From assembly GCA_023846275.1 (NCBI GenBank), contig CM043870.1, forward strand, positions 8,937,527-9,001,526: 64,000 nucleotides of DNA, read 5' to 3'. This document shows, in pieces, positions 26,232-37,832 of the stretch. This DNA is from Vanilla planifolia (Eukaryota > Streptophyta > Magnoliopsida > Asparagales > Orchidaceae). Both the position numbers and the translations under genes were made by a program. Within the stretch, counting starts at the first letter, position 1; each line of letters opens with the position of its first letter. Below the pieces are notes generated by a model, which saw only the letters and a list, made by a program, of their open reading frames with translations, was not told the origin of the DNA and searched no databases.

Positions 26232-27836
26232 TGATGTCGAATGGGTGGCACAAATGTTATGAATAACATAAAGATTGGTGCACACACTTTAGGAAGAAAG
26301 AAAATTTGATAGATAAATAAGAGAAACCCCAAAAATATAACACGTAAGAGGTGCATGTTTAAGGGAATCTTAACGAAGAGAGGATCAGGAGCCACACAGA
26401 GATAACATCATATGCTAGGTTGACAACTTCTTCAACTGCATAGAGACAAAATACTTAGAAAGAGGTTTGATAAATTGATATCAGAAGAAAAAAGAATAAG
26501 GTAAAAGATACACTAACCCAAATTAGAAGTATAGAAAAACTTTTTTAAGCCTCATAGGAAAATAAGAATAATGAACTTGCTCCTAAAAGCAATCAAAACA
26601 CTTATGTAAATAAAATTAAAAGAGTAAGAAAAGCTAATTATGGGACGAAATGTTGACCCAAGAAAACTTACATGATGAAGTATAAGGGAGACCGTCATTT
26701 TGAAGAGAAACAACATAGTAAAGAAGAATCAATAAAGTGAAAGTAACTGTTAAAAGGCGATGTCAAAGGATCATATGTAAACTGGAAAAACATCTCAATG
26801 CTTGAGCCTCGCACCCCTCCTAATATGAGAGTCCTAATGAATTATCAAATTAAATTTTTTATGCAATCAACCCTAGCTCTCAACAAGTTGCAAAAGGAAA
26901 GTGGAAATTTTTCTTATCAAAATATCACCATTTTGAATGGTCCACCTCACCCTTTTTTAAGGAGCCTAAACATAAAAAAATAAAAATATAAAAAGAAAAT
27001 TTCATAAATTATGGTGAAAAGTTATTGCCAAATAGTTTTTTGAAAAGCTACGTTTCCTATTTCTATTTGTTTAAAGTTATTGCCAAATTTGTACCTAAAG
27101 ATGTTGCAAAACAACTTTTTAAAAAGTTATCATTGTGGACCAAAAGTTATTTAGTCAAAGTTATTTCAAACAGCTTTCTAAAATGCTATGTTTTCATTTC
27201 AACATCAGTCAAGTTCACCCAAGTCATCATGAGTCAGGTCTAGGCCAGCATGTCTTGGAGCGGGTTAGTGAGTTGACACCATATTGATAGTGTTGTAGGT
27301 CAAATTTAATCGACATGTCGTGGATCAAGTCTATTGATCAACATAAAATCGATAATGTTGTGGGTTGGTAGGTCAAGGAGTAGGTTAAAGGGTCAACTTG
27401 GCATTAGCATTATCATGAGTCAACATGTCACAAAGTGGATTCGCTGGTCTGGGCATCATTTACAAAGTTGTGGGTCAAAAATAAATTAATGTCACAAATT
27501 GGGTTGGCACGATGTGATGGATCACTTTTGGATCATGCAAGCACATAATCTTGATCAATCTTAGAAGACCCACTAGCCAATCTATTTGGTCAAAAAGGTT
27601 TTGATTGGTTGATTAAGTAAGGTCAGGCAGGTGATAAGTGACAAAGTCGACAGAATAAGATATAATGAGCCATTTTTCCTTTTTTGTGTTTCTGTCACAA
27701 AAGTTGAGTCAAGAGTGGAATTTTATGCCTCACCTAACCTTTGTACATGAAGAATAGATAATTTAATTCTTCATAAATATCAATAAATGTTTGCCTGGGT
27801 TTTGAGTGTCAAAAATCTTAACTGTTGTCCTTATTA
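26232..27836 (-). repeat. 3' LTR of chromovirus-like copy 2
   Basis: About 1.6 kb. The outer edge is TTGATGTC, matching the inner edges of the LTRs at 9226 and 32064. The inner edge is next to a purine-rich tract on the minus strand (complement of ATTCCTCCAAG), the usual polypurine tract position. Confidence 0.7.
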
Positions 27837-30800
27837 ATTCCTCCAAGTCAGAAAAACTCATCTCTGACAAGTCATTCACTCTAGGTTGGCCTTTGTAAGT
27901 CTCCAATACATCTAAGTTTAGTTGTTATAACTCTTCTCTTATATCCTTCAATTTCTAATTAGCCTTTTTAATGAACTATATATCTTTGATAACTCTTATT
28001 TCTAGTTAACATAGTCTTGTCATCTAGTATTCTTTTAATTTGCTCATTCTTCTTACCATGATAGGTTAAGGGAAACTTAGGTAATGGTTCACTCTCAAGG
28101 TGACTCAAATGGCTCACTAAGAATCACAATCGACTCCTTACAAGCCACCAAATCTAAGGCATTGAAGGTATTGCTAATGTCATAGTCATTTAATAGCTCC
28201 AAAGTGTATGCATTTAGTCCAACCATTATTATGATTCAGAATAGACTGATGCTTCTTATGCGTAATATTTGCAAAGTGCATAGTGGAAACCTTTTGAACC
28301 TAATTTTGATAACACGTAATTCCTTTCCAAAAAATCCTTACATCCATAATGTGCATAGACCAATCTCTTGTACTCCTTATTACTAACGTTTATTATTTCT
28401 TTAATATGCTCATGGATCTCCATGTTTGTGCAAGCTCTTGTGTAGGCATAGATGTGCATATCTAAATAACTAATTGGATTAATCGACTAGGCTATAAGGT
28501 TTATATTTGTTATAATCTTTAAAGGGGCTCATTCTTATAGACCTATTGAAAAAACTATTATAAGCATGTGATGCACATGGTAAGTAGATCATAATTCTTT
28601 ATATTTTCTCCTACCAAACATCATAATAGATTTCTTAAGCTTCTATTTACTACCTTAGTTTAACCATCAATTTGGGAGTAATAGGTTGGCTAGAAGTTCA
28701 ACTTTATTCTATAAGATACCAAACGGTTTTCCAAAAGTAAGAATTACAACAAGCATCTCTATTAGTGATTATGGTATTGAATAATCCATGAAGCTTTGTG
28801 ACATTGTTAAATAATAGTTGAGCAAATTGTGAAGCATCAAAAGTTTTGAAGCACGAGATGAATCTAACCATTTTCATAACTTGATCTACCACTATAAAGA
28901 TAGAGTGGGGTCAACGAAGAGTATTCGGTAGTCCAAGAAAAAAATTCATGCTAAGATCCTCACATGGTCATGATGGTACTAGCAATGAGCTGTAGAGTTT
29001 ATGTTTTGGGTTGAGCTTTTGCAACTACATAAGCCTTCCACTAGACAACTATCAGAGCGACATATTATTTTAATACTAGCCTATAAAATTTATTTTCAAT
29101 GGTCATGATAGTTTAGTCTTGTTTGAAATGTCCTACAAGTTATCTTACATATATTTCCTAAACTAAAAAATCCTTAACTAATGCTTGTGATATGCATAGT
29201 TTCTTATTACAAAGAGGATAACAATCTTTAATTGTATAATCATATATAATATTGATCGAATTGGCAATTAATTCTGCATAAATGGGTCCATAGTCTATAT
29301 AATATAGGTATAAGCCTAGTAGATTTCAAAGATAATGACATAGATAAACATTGTAGTGTGTAATTTCATAACCTATTGAAGGAATCAATAATTTTTTCTA
29401 CATGTGGCTTATGTTTGATGATTAAAGTGTACCTCTAAAGAAATTTAACCTACGTAGCATGTTGTGAATTTGTCTTCTTTTATAAATTGAGATATCTTAA
29501 GGCCTTATAGTTAGAATAGAGTAAAAATTATTGGGATAACAGGTAATGCCTAAAATATCTAAGGATTTCTCCTTTTTTTACTCTCGAAGCATTATAGAGA
29601 CTTCAAAAATAATAAAACAATCTAGAAGTCAGAGTATAAGTACTTGGGTCATACTCTTCTTAATCTTTTCAAATATTTTCTTATTTAAAAGGGGACATTC
29701 AAAATTTTCTTTTCTAATACAATCAGTTATATGTGCAATGATGATACTAAAGCCATTAATAAATCTCCTAGAGAAGGTTGCTAAGCCATGAAAATTTTTG
29801 ACATTATGAACAGACTAAGGAGCTGGCAATCAACTATAGCCTTAATCTTGTCAAGGTCGACTGAATGCTATCTTTCAAGATTATTAAACCTAAAAGGTTC
29901 ATGTGATGAGCAACAAAGGCACATTTTTTTAGAATGGCATAGAGGTGATTCTCTTTAAGCATTGAGCAAAACTTTTTATGGTGCTTTAAGTGGTGAAAAG
30001 ATATGATTGAGGATTTAGATGTCATCAAAGTAAACTATCACAAATTTTCTTGAGTAGGGTTGAAGTATTTATGCTCTACCCTTTCCTTTATAGCTTATTG
30101 GATGTCATAAAGAGGTGACAAACCTTAGGGTTCCTTGATGAAAACAACTTAAAAACTAGATAGAATAGGTTTTATTGAGGGAGTTATGATTGTGATAAGT
30201 ATCTCACATAGGATCTCTCTCACTACAACGACCCAAATGATAATTTCATCAATAAATTCCTTATTTATTTCACCATGGGACATAAACTAGATTTTTTTTT
30301 CTAAGGTGGAGACTAGCTTCTTTTTAATGGTCTAAACATGATCCCTAGGTGGTGTTGGGTGTAGCTTGAAGTTTTGGCATTGATGAATGAATGTGCAGGT
30401 ATTGGCTTTCCCAACAAGAAGACATCATAATCACATAACTAGGGCTTCCCTAAGATGATAATCCCTACTTATGTTAGAACAACATCACATAAAATATTTT
30501 TAGAATATTAACCTAAATTAAGTCATACAATACATTATTTCATGAAAAGAATAGATGTCCCATTAATCCAAGAGATATTGCATGGGTTTTAGTGATAATA
30601 AGTCTAAGGCATGTTACACTATTGGTAAAAATGTCATTAATGCTACTACCACTATCTATGACAAACTTATAAGTCTTTTCTACAAGTTTAACTAATGCAT
30701 TAAAAAGGCTAGTACATCTTTAATCTTCACTAGTCTTAGATTAAATGAAGGTATATCTCACAACTATAATAAGCTTAGTGTCCTCTACAATATTCTTTTC

Positions 30801-32650
30801 TTCCTCCATAAAGTATTATTGATTGGCAAGATTAGAATGTGAAACATATTCTTTGGTCCCTCCTTCCTCCCAAGTATTAAATTCCTCACATTTCTCTCCT
30901 TCAATATAGCTTATTTGTCATTTAGGGCATTACACAGTCATATGAGCTCACCCTTTTCATCAAAAAAATTTATTTTAGCTATTCATTTAATAGGTTGATC
31001 GAGTTTTGTAGTGAATTTAAGGATAGGGTTTGGAGAAAGAAGTGCTAATAAGCAAGTAGTGGATGGTTTGATGTTGGTAGGTTGGAAGGTTAACTTAAGT
31101 GTTGATTTAACTCTTTTAGCTAAGTAAAGGTTTTGGAGGTACTCAAACTCACTATAAATCTTATAAGCTTCTTTTAAGGTGTGAATGTTATGTATGAAAA
31201 GCTCCATTTTCTCATTTTTTAAGCCCAACTTTAAAGCTAAGGAAGGTGACTAAAGGGACTCGTTAGCACAACATAAATGGTACTCTTCAAAATGAACAAT
31301 GTACTTGTTTAACTGACTTTCCTCTTTGGGTTAGGCATTGTCATTAGTCAAGTAACTGGTTCTTATATGAGATAAATATGTATTTTTCCTTTATAACTCT
31401 CTTAAACTCATTCCAAGTTTTTATGGGTTGTGATTCTCTATGTTGAGAATGGGTGTCTGTGGTTTCCATAAATAGTTGAGTTTGTTTAGCTAGTGCCATT
31501 CGAGCAAATAATACCTTTCATTCTTCATTAGGTCTAAACTTTTGGAAGTAATGATCAAAGGCTACTTCCCCACTCTAGGTAGTTCTTAAGGTTTAAGATT
31601 CTTTCAAAAATAAGGGTGTCACAATTTATGAAATTCATGAGTTTTTCATCATCATCTTTCCTATGTCACTCTAACAAAATGGTCTTTGATCTTAACCAGA
31701 ATTTGATTAAGTGGATTGATAATATTATGTTCAAAAAAGGTGGGTTCATTTTGAGCCTGTTGTAGTTAGGTCATTTAAACTCCAAATTCTTTTTGCTTAG
31801 CTTCCATGATTTCTAAGTTGGTTAAGAGATCTTGGGGAATCATATGTGCTTGGTTGATGTGTGGGTGCTCCATGTAAGTTCTATCACATCTTGTGTACAT
31901 ATAGTATACTCTAAGAAAAGAACCTCCCTTTTGTTTTACTTTTTCCTTGGTCCCTCTTTTTTTAAATTAGGTGCTAAAAAAGAAAAATAAAAAGAATGTT
32001 TAGTTCATATTTACTTTGTCATCAGTGTTGCAAGCACTAGCATAATTGAGCTTTAATCAAATTTGATGTCACATGAGTGGCAAAAATGTTATGAGCAGCA
32101 TAGTGATTAATTTGCACACATTAGGAAAAAGAAATACAAAAAATAAATATAAGAAATTGTAAAAGTCAACATGTGAGATTCTCGTCTAAGACAATCTTAA
32201 CCAAGAGTTAATTTAGAGATTCATAGAGATTGCTTCATATACAAGGCCCAAAAATTGTTCAACTACATAGAGATGGGGTATTCACAAAAGGGTTTGAGAA
32301 ACTGATATCATGAGAAAAACATAATAAGGTAAAGATCATATGAAGTTAATTGAAACCAACAAAAGACTTTATTAAGTCTCACAAGAAAACTAGAAAATAG
32401 AAGTAACTTGGTCATAAAGGTGATTCAAACACTTATGAAAATCAAATCAAAAGAGTACAAAAATACGATAATAGACAAAAATTGTAATATAAGAAAACTC
32501 AAGTGACAAATTGAATGAGAAATGGTCATTATAAAAGAAAATAATATGAAGTAAGGAATCAACAAAGTGAAAGAAATTGTTAAGAAATGACAACAATATG
32601 ACAATGTCATAGAATCATAGTTAAACAGGCATGACTTCTCACTATTTAAG
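26232..32650 (-). mobile_element. Ty3/gypsy retrotransposon, chromovirus-like, copy 2 (fossil)
   Basis: Sister of the element at 3536-10677, read on the minus strand: partial 5' LTR 32064 to about 32650, primer-binding site about 32050-32061, gag region about 32000-31000, reverse transcriptase ending near 30018-30044 with a YFDD-type catalytic box, RNase H border at 29834-30028, integrase 28704-28892 (MVDQVMKMVRFISCF...KLHGLFNTI), and 3' LTR 26232-27836. Most of its length aligns by eye with copy 1. The high-coordinate end stops abruptly at the tandem array. Many breaks; no intact frame. Confidence 0.82.
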
Positions 32651-35600
32651 CCTCTAAAAATTAGATGTTAATATTATAAAAGTAACATTCAACTAAAATA
32701 ATAAAGGATATTACATTTCATTATTAGTAATAAGAAATATATTTGGATTATATGTTTGTTAAACAATTAATAATATAAATTTAAAATATGATATTTAAAA
32801 TAAACTTAAATAATATAAACTATGCAAATCTTTAAATAATATGTATAAAAGGTGAATATATTTTTGAGATAAAGGAGAGATAAACAAGACACATTAAAAG
32901 AATAAAAAGTAAAGAAAAATAATGATAAGTTTGTAAGAAAAAATGTGAATAATTTATATTCTTCTTTTAAATAAGAAAACATGAAACACAAAAATTAATT
33001 AACTTTTAGAAAATAATAAAAAAAATTATATTTATTATTATTAAATATAAGGGGTGATAAGTATAAAGCATGCTTTAAAATTAATTGATTAAAAAGATGA
33101 AATGCTATTATTAAAACAACAAATAAATATTTATAATCAATTTTTTAAGAAAAATTTACCACTTTTTAAATGTGTCCTTTAAGATAATAAAAAGAAGAAG
33201 CAAACTATATTAAAACGAGATGCAATGGTCCAAATATTATATAAGGGTGCTTAATTTAATGATATTTTCATATAAAATAATGTTTTTAAGAATATTTTTT
33301 TAATAATACTATTAAAAATTATTATTTAAAAATAATATCAAAATATTAAACAAATAAATGATCAACTTTGATGCAAAATATAATACATTGATCTCACTAT
33401 GTTAAGATATTGTCTTATTAGGTCATCCTATCTTTACCTCAAAATTTTAAGACTATAATGTTTTATATAAAATTAGAATTACTCTCTCAATAATTAATGT
33501 GAGAATATTCATTCATATATCTCTTTATTTAGAAGCCCATTAAGAAAAACTTTTTGTCTAATGATTCATCTCCAAGGACATGACCTGGTGTTGACTCCAT
33601 GCTCTCTTCAATCCTAATTGCCAAACTTATTTGGTCTTTTTTTTTCATTTCTTTTTATTTCATTCATTTCTTTTCTTTATTTATGTTTTGATATTTTTGC
33701 TAATGCACACACATATCTAATAATATAATGTAATCTTATGGATCAAAACAAATGTTGATATTAGTGTTATAAGAAAAACTTAATTGAGATGAGATGTAGT
33801 TGTCCAAAAAAGTATTTAGGGGATACTTGTTTTAATGATATTATTATATAATATAGTGTTATTTAAAAGTATTAAGCATTTTATTTGATATGTTTTAAAA
33901 TAGTATTTTTAATGATTATAATTTTCAAAAAATAACATAAAAATTTCATCAAATTTATTATATTAAGATGTTGATCATCTTTACATTTAAAATAATAACA
34001 ACATATTATTTTGATGATAATATTTAGTTAAGCATTAAAAATAAATACTCTTAAATTTTATATAATATTGATATCTAAACAACACTATAAATTAGATGCT
34101 AATATTATAAAAATAACATTCAACTAAAATCTTGTTAAATGTTATTTAAATAACAAAAACATTTAAATATCAATGTTAGTTTTGATAATATGAAGATCTT
34201 AAGCTAAGTTGAATGCACATTAACTAGGTTAGTAAATTGTGCTTTATAATATACGACAAAATAAAAAAGGATATTATGTTTCATTATTACAAACAAAAAA
34301 ACATATTTGCATTATATGTTTATTAAAAAATTAATAATATACATTTAAAATATGATATTTAAAATAAACTTAAATAATATAAACTATGCAAACCTTTAAA
34401 TAATATGTATAAAAGGTCAATAGTTTTGAAACAAAGACGAGATAAGTATGACACATTAAAAGAATAAAAAAGTAGAAAAAAACAATGATAAGTTTGAAGA
34501 AAAAAGTTAATAAATTATATTCTCCTTGTAAATAAGAAAATATAAAACACTAAGATTAATTAACTTTTATAAAAAAGTACAAAAATTATATTTATTACTA
34601 TTAAATATAATGGGTGATAAGTATAAAACGTGCTTTAAAATTAATTGATCAAGAAGATGAAAAACTATTAATAGATAAATTTTATAATCAATTTTTTTTA
34701 AAAAATTTTACTACTTTTTAAATGTCTTTTAAGATAATAAAAAGAAGAAGCAAACTATATTAAACAAGGTGCAATGGTCAAAATATTATATAGAGGTGCT
34801 TAATTGAATGATATTTTCATAAAAATAATCTCTTTTAAGAATATTTTTAATAATATTCTTTCAAATTATTATTAATTTACTTAAAAATAATATCAAAATA
34901 TTAAATTAATATATGATCAACTTTGATACGAAATATGATATTTTGATCTTATTATATTAAGATATTGTTTTATTGGGTTGCCAAATCTTTACCTAAATGG
35001 GATACCTCGATATCTTATGACTATTGTATTTCATATAAAAGCTAAAATTATCTTCTCAATAGTCAATGGGAGACAATTCATTTATATATTCTTTTACCTA
35101 AAAGCTTATTTATTAAGTGATATTTTTTGTCCAATGATTCGTCTACAAGGATATTATTTGGTATTAACTCCCCACCCTCTTCAGTCCCAAGTGCCGAACT
35201 TATTTAGTATTTTTTTATTCTTTTCTATTTCCTTCATTATTTTCTTTATTTATGTTTTGATACTTTTGCCAATACACATATATATCTCATAAATAATACT
35301 CTCTTATAGATCAAAACAAATGTTGAATTTAGTGTTATATGAAAAATTTAATTAAGATGATATGTAATTGTCCCAAAATTATTTACAAGATAATTGTTTT
35401 AATGATATTATAAAAATAACATTCCAATAAAATCTTGTTACATATTATTTAAATAACAAAAACATTTAAATATCAATGTCAATTTTGATAATATGAAGAT
35501 CTTAAGCTAATGTGAATGACATGAACTAGGTTAGTAAATCGTACTTTATAATATACGACAAAATAAAAAAGGATATTACATTTCATTATTATGAGCAAAA

Positions 35601-36240
35601 AACATATTTGCATTATATGTTTGTTAAAAAAATAATAATAAAAATTTTAAATATGATATTTAAAATAAACTTAAATAATATAAACTATGCAAACCATTAA
35701 ATAATATGTATAAAAGATTAATATATTTTTGAGACAAAGGAGAGATAAACAAGACACATTAAGAGAATAAAAAAGTAGAGAAAAACAATGATGAGTTTGT
35801 TAGAAAAAAAGTTAATAATTTATATTCTTCTTAAAAAATAAGAAAATATAAAACACAAAGATTAATTAACTTTTAGAAAATAATAAAAAAAATATATTTA
35901 TTATTATTAAATATAATGGGTGATAAACATAAAAGGTGCTTTAAAATTAATTGATTAACAAGCTGAAAGGCTATTATTAAACTAACAGATAAATATCTAT
36001 AATCAATTTTTTTAAGAAAATTTTCCAGTTTTTAAATGTGCCCTTCCAGATAATAAAAAGAAGAAGCAAACTATATTAATACGAGGTGCAATTATCCAAA
36101 TATTATATAAGGATATTATATAAGGGTGCTTAATTTAATGATATTTTCATGTAAAATAATCTCTTTTAACAATATTTTTCAATAATATTATTAAAAATTA
36201 TTATTTAACTACTTAAAAATAATATAAAAATATTATTGAA
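32650..36240. repeat. Tandem array of about 1.3-1.4 kb units (about 2.6 copies)
   Basis: Units start near 32650, 34089 and 35405 with an ATATTATAAAAATAACATTC-like segment (spacings about 1440 and 1316 bp). They share an ordered set of landmarks. One is 'aggatatta..tttcattatta', at about 32705, 34270 and 35570. Another is 'taaacttaaataatataaac', at about 32800, 34365 and 35665. A third is 'aagaagaagcaaactatatt', at about 33190, 34740 and 36057. The third unit is partial. A segment near 33590-33740 and 35160-35310 resembles part of the Tekay-like LTR (compare 22670-22770), so the unit is composite. The 104-codon frame at 34978-35292 is by chance. Confidence 0.8.
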
Positions 36241-37148
36241 ATTTAAATAAAATCTACTTGTTAAAAATAAGCATAAAAGTTTATAAAAAACTAATCAAAT
36301 ATTAAAAAATGCTTAAATTTTAAACGAGATTGATATCTACAAATTAATTTGATTTGGATATTAATATCATTTAAATAATAATCATTTAAATTTCTTAAGT
36401 ATTATTTAGACAATATTAACATCTAAGATAGGTGTTAAATGCTAATCTTCTTTTGATTATATGATGATGGCGAAAGCAGGCCAAGGTAGATTAAGTTGTC
36501 TAGCCAACTTGCATGTTCAAAGACTTCTTGGGTTAACTGAAGAGTTAAACAAATAACAACTCAATTATAAACAACATTTTTCTATATAAGTCAAATTTTT
36601 TAATACTGTAACAAACAAGAGATTATTTTACGGTGATTTGAATATTTGGGATACAAATAATTAAAATTCTTTATTTAGAAAATAATTTTAGAGACAACTT
36701 ATTAATTTTCATTAATTTTAAAACTTTTTTATTTATAAAAAAGGAGAATATTAAAATGAACATAGTTACAGAATCGATGAGATATTAACAAGATTTTTAT
36801 TTATAAAAATAGAAATATATGATCATTTTAAAATAAAAAGTTGTGTGCAATATATGGAATATTTTATAAAAAAAAAAATATTTTATTTGATTTTTTACCA
36901 TCTGCTAAGGTACAAAAGCAAGGGCGAATCAGAACCGCGTGTCGTTCCCTCCAAATTAAAATTACCGATGTACAGAAAAATTTTCATTCCCGCGCTCTTT
37001 CCTTTGTTCGAAATTCAAAAGTCCGCAAGTAAATCTAGCAGACATATAAATGCCCCATTGGCTTGACCGGTCACCCGAACCCTAACCCTAGTCCGCTGTC
37101 TTCTCATTTCTTCCCTATTTCGTCGGACCTTTCCAGCTCCAACTTCCC
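36241..37148 (+). promoter_or_regulatory. Upstream region and 5' UTR of the CMT3-type gene
   Basis: The first 600 bases are plain AT-rich sequence. From about 36915 base composition becomes more balanced. A TTCCCGCG motif (36987-36994) resembles an E2F site, TATAAAT (37045-37051) fits a TATA box, and a double telo-box AACCCTAACCCTA (37078-37090) lies where transcription would start. The leader has no ATG before 37149. Telo-boxes and E2F sites are typical of plant genes active in dividing cells. That fits a maintenance methyltransferase, but the link here is inference. Confidence 0.55.
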
Positions 37149-37832
37149 ATGGCTAAATCCGCGGAACAGTGTCGTACTCGTCAGAGGCATAATGTGGTCG
37201 ACGAGATGTCCGCGATCGAGATTTCTTCCCCTGCGTCGGCTGCAAAGAGCCGGAGGAAGCGGCCGATACAGCCGGAGGAGACTAATGGGGCACCAGAAGA
37301 GAGATTGGGCAGCGCTGCAAGCGAGGGTAAAGCTCGGAGTTCATCAAGGAAAAAGATAAAGGTATACGATGCAAGTGGGTCTGAGATACCTGGGGAGGAG
37401 GAGAGGGTTTCGGTTTCGGAAAAACGGATAGAGGAAAAACAGAAAGACGCTTGCGAAGATGTTAGATCATCAAAGAAAAACTCAGAGCCCCATATGAGGC
37501 TAGGACTACCCGAAGAGCAACTGGTCAACGTCCCTTCTGATGGTAAAATGCATAGCTCAACACGGAAGAAAACTAAGGCATTCACTCCAAGAGGGGCTAA
37601 TCTTGTCGGGGAGGAGGTGGAGGCAGCGACTTTAGAAAAGGAAAGGAAGGCGGAAAAGGAAAAAGATGTTTGCGGAGAAGCTGTGAAGATATCTTCATCG
37701 AAGAAAAAAGGATATTCTGGAAAGAAGACAGCGAAGACAATGATCGAGGAAGAGCAGTTTTGCAGATTTGTTGGAGTTCCTGTACCTCTCGAGGAAGCTC
37801 AGAGAAAATGGCCACATAGGTACATGAAAAAG
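37149..37832 (+). other. Exon 1 of CMT3: N-terminal extension with a duplicated basic-acidic module
   Basis: 228 codons, much less AT-rich than later exons. Residues about 50-110 and 121-187 are two imperfect copies of one module. In each, a PEE(R/Q)L start is followed by an SEGK or SDGK segment, then a basic SSSRKK or SSTRKK cluster, a GEE acidic stretch, an EK-rich run, KDAC or KDVC, and SSKK. The region is predicted disordered and rich in lysine clusters that could serve as nuclear localisation signals. The last 20 residues ([19 protein letters not shown]) match the conserved segment just before the BAH domain in CMT3 proteins. Confidence 0.85.

Noticed and set aside
34978-35292. 104-codon open frame
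   Set aside because: It lies inside the second unit of the tandem array and is not open in the sister units; it is a product of AT-rich composition.
37063-37359. Plus-strand frame overlapping exon 1 in another phase
   Set aside because: The exon 1 frame continues into conserved CMT sequence; this one does not.
37181-37585. 134-codon minus-strand frame
   Set aside because: Antisense shadow of CMT3 exon 1; the serine and phenylalanine runs mirror the lysine and glutamate codons on the sense strand.
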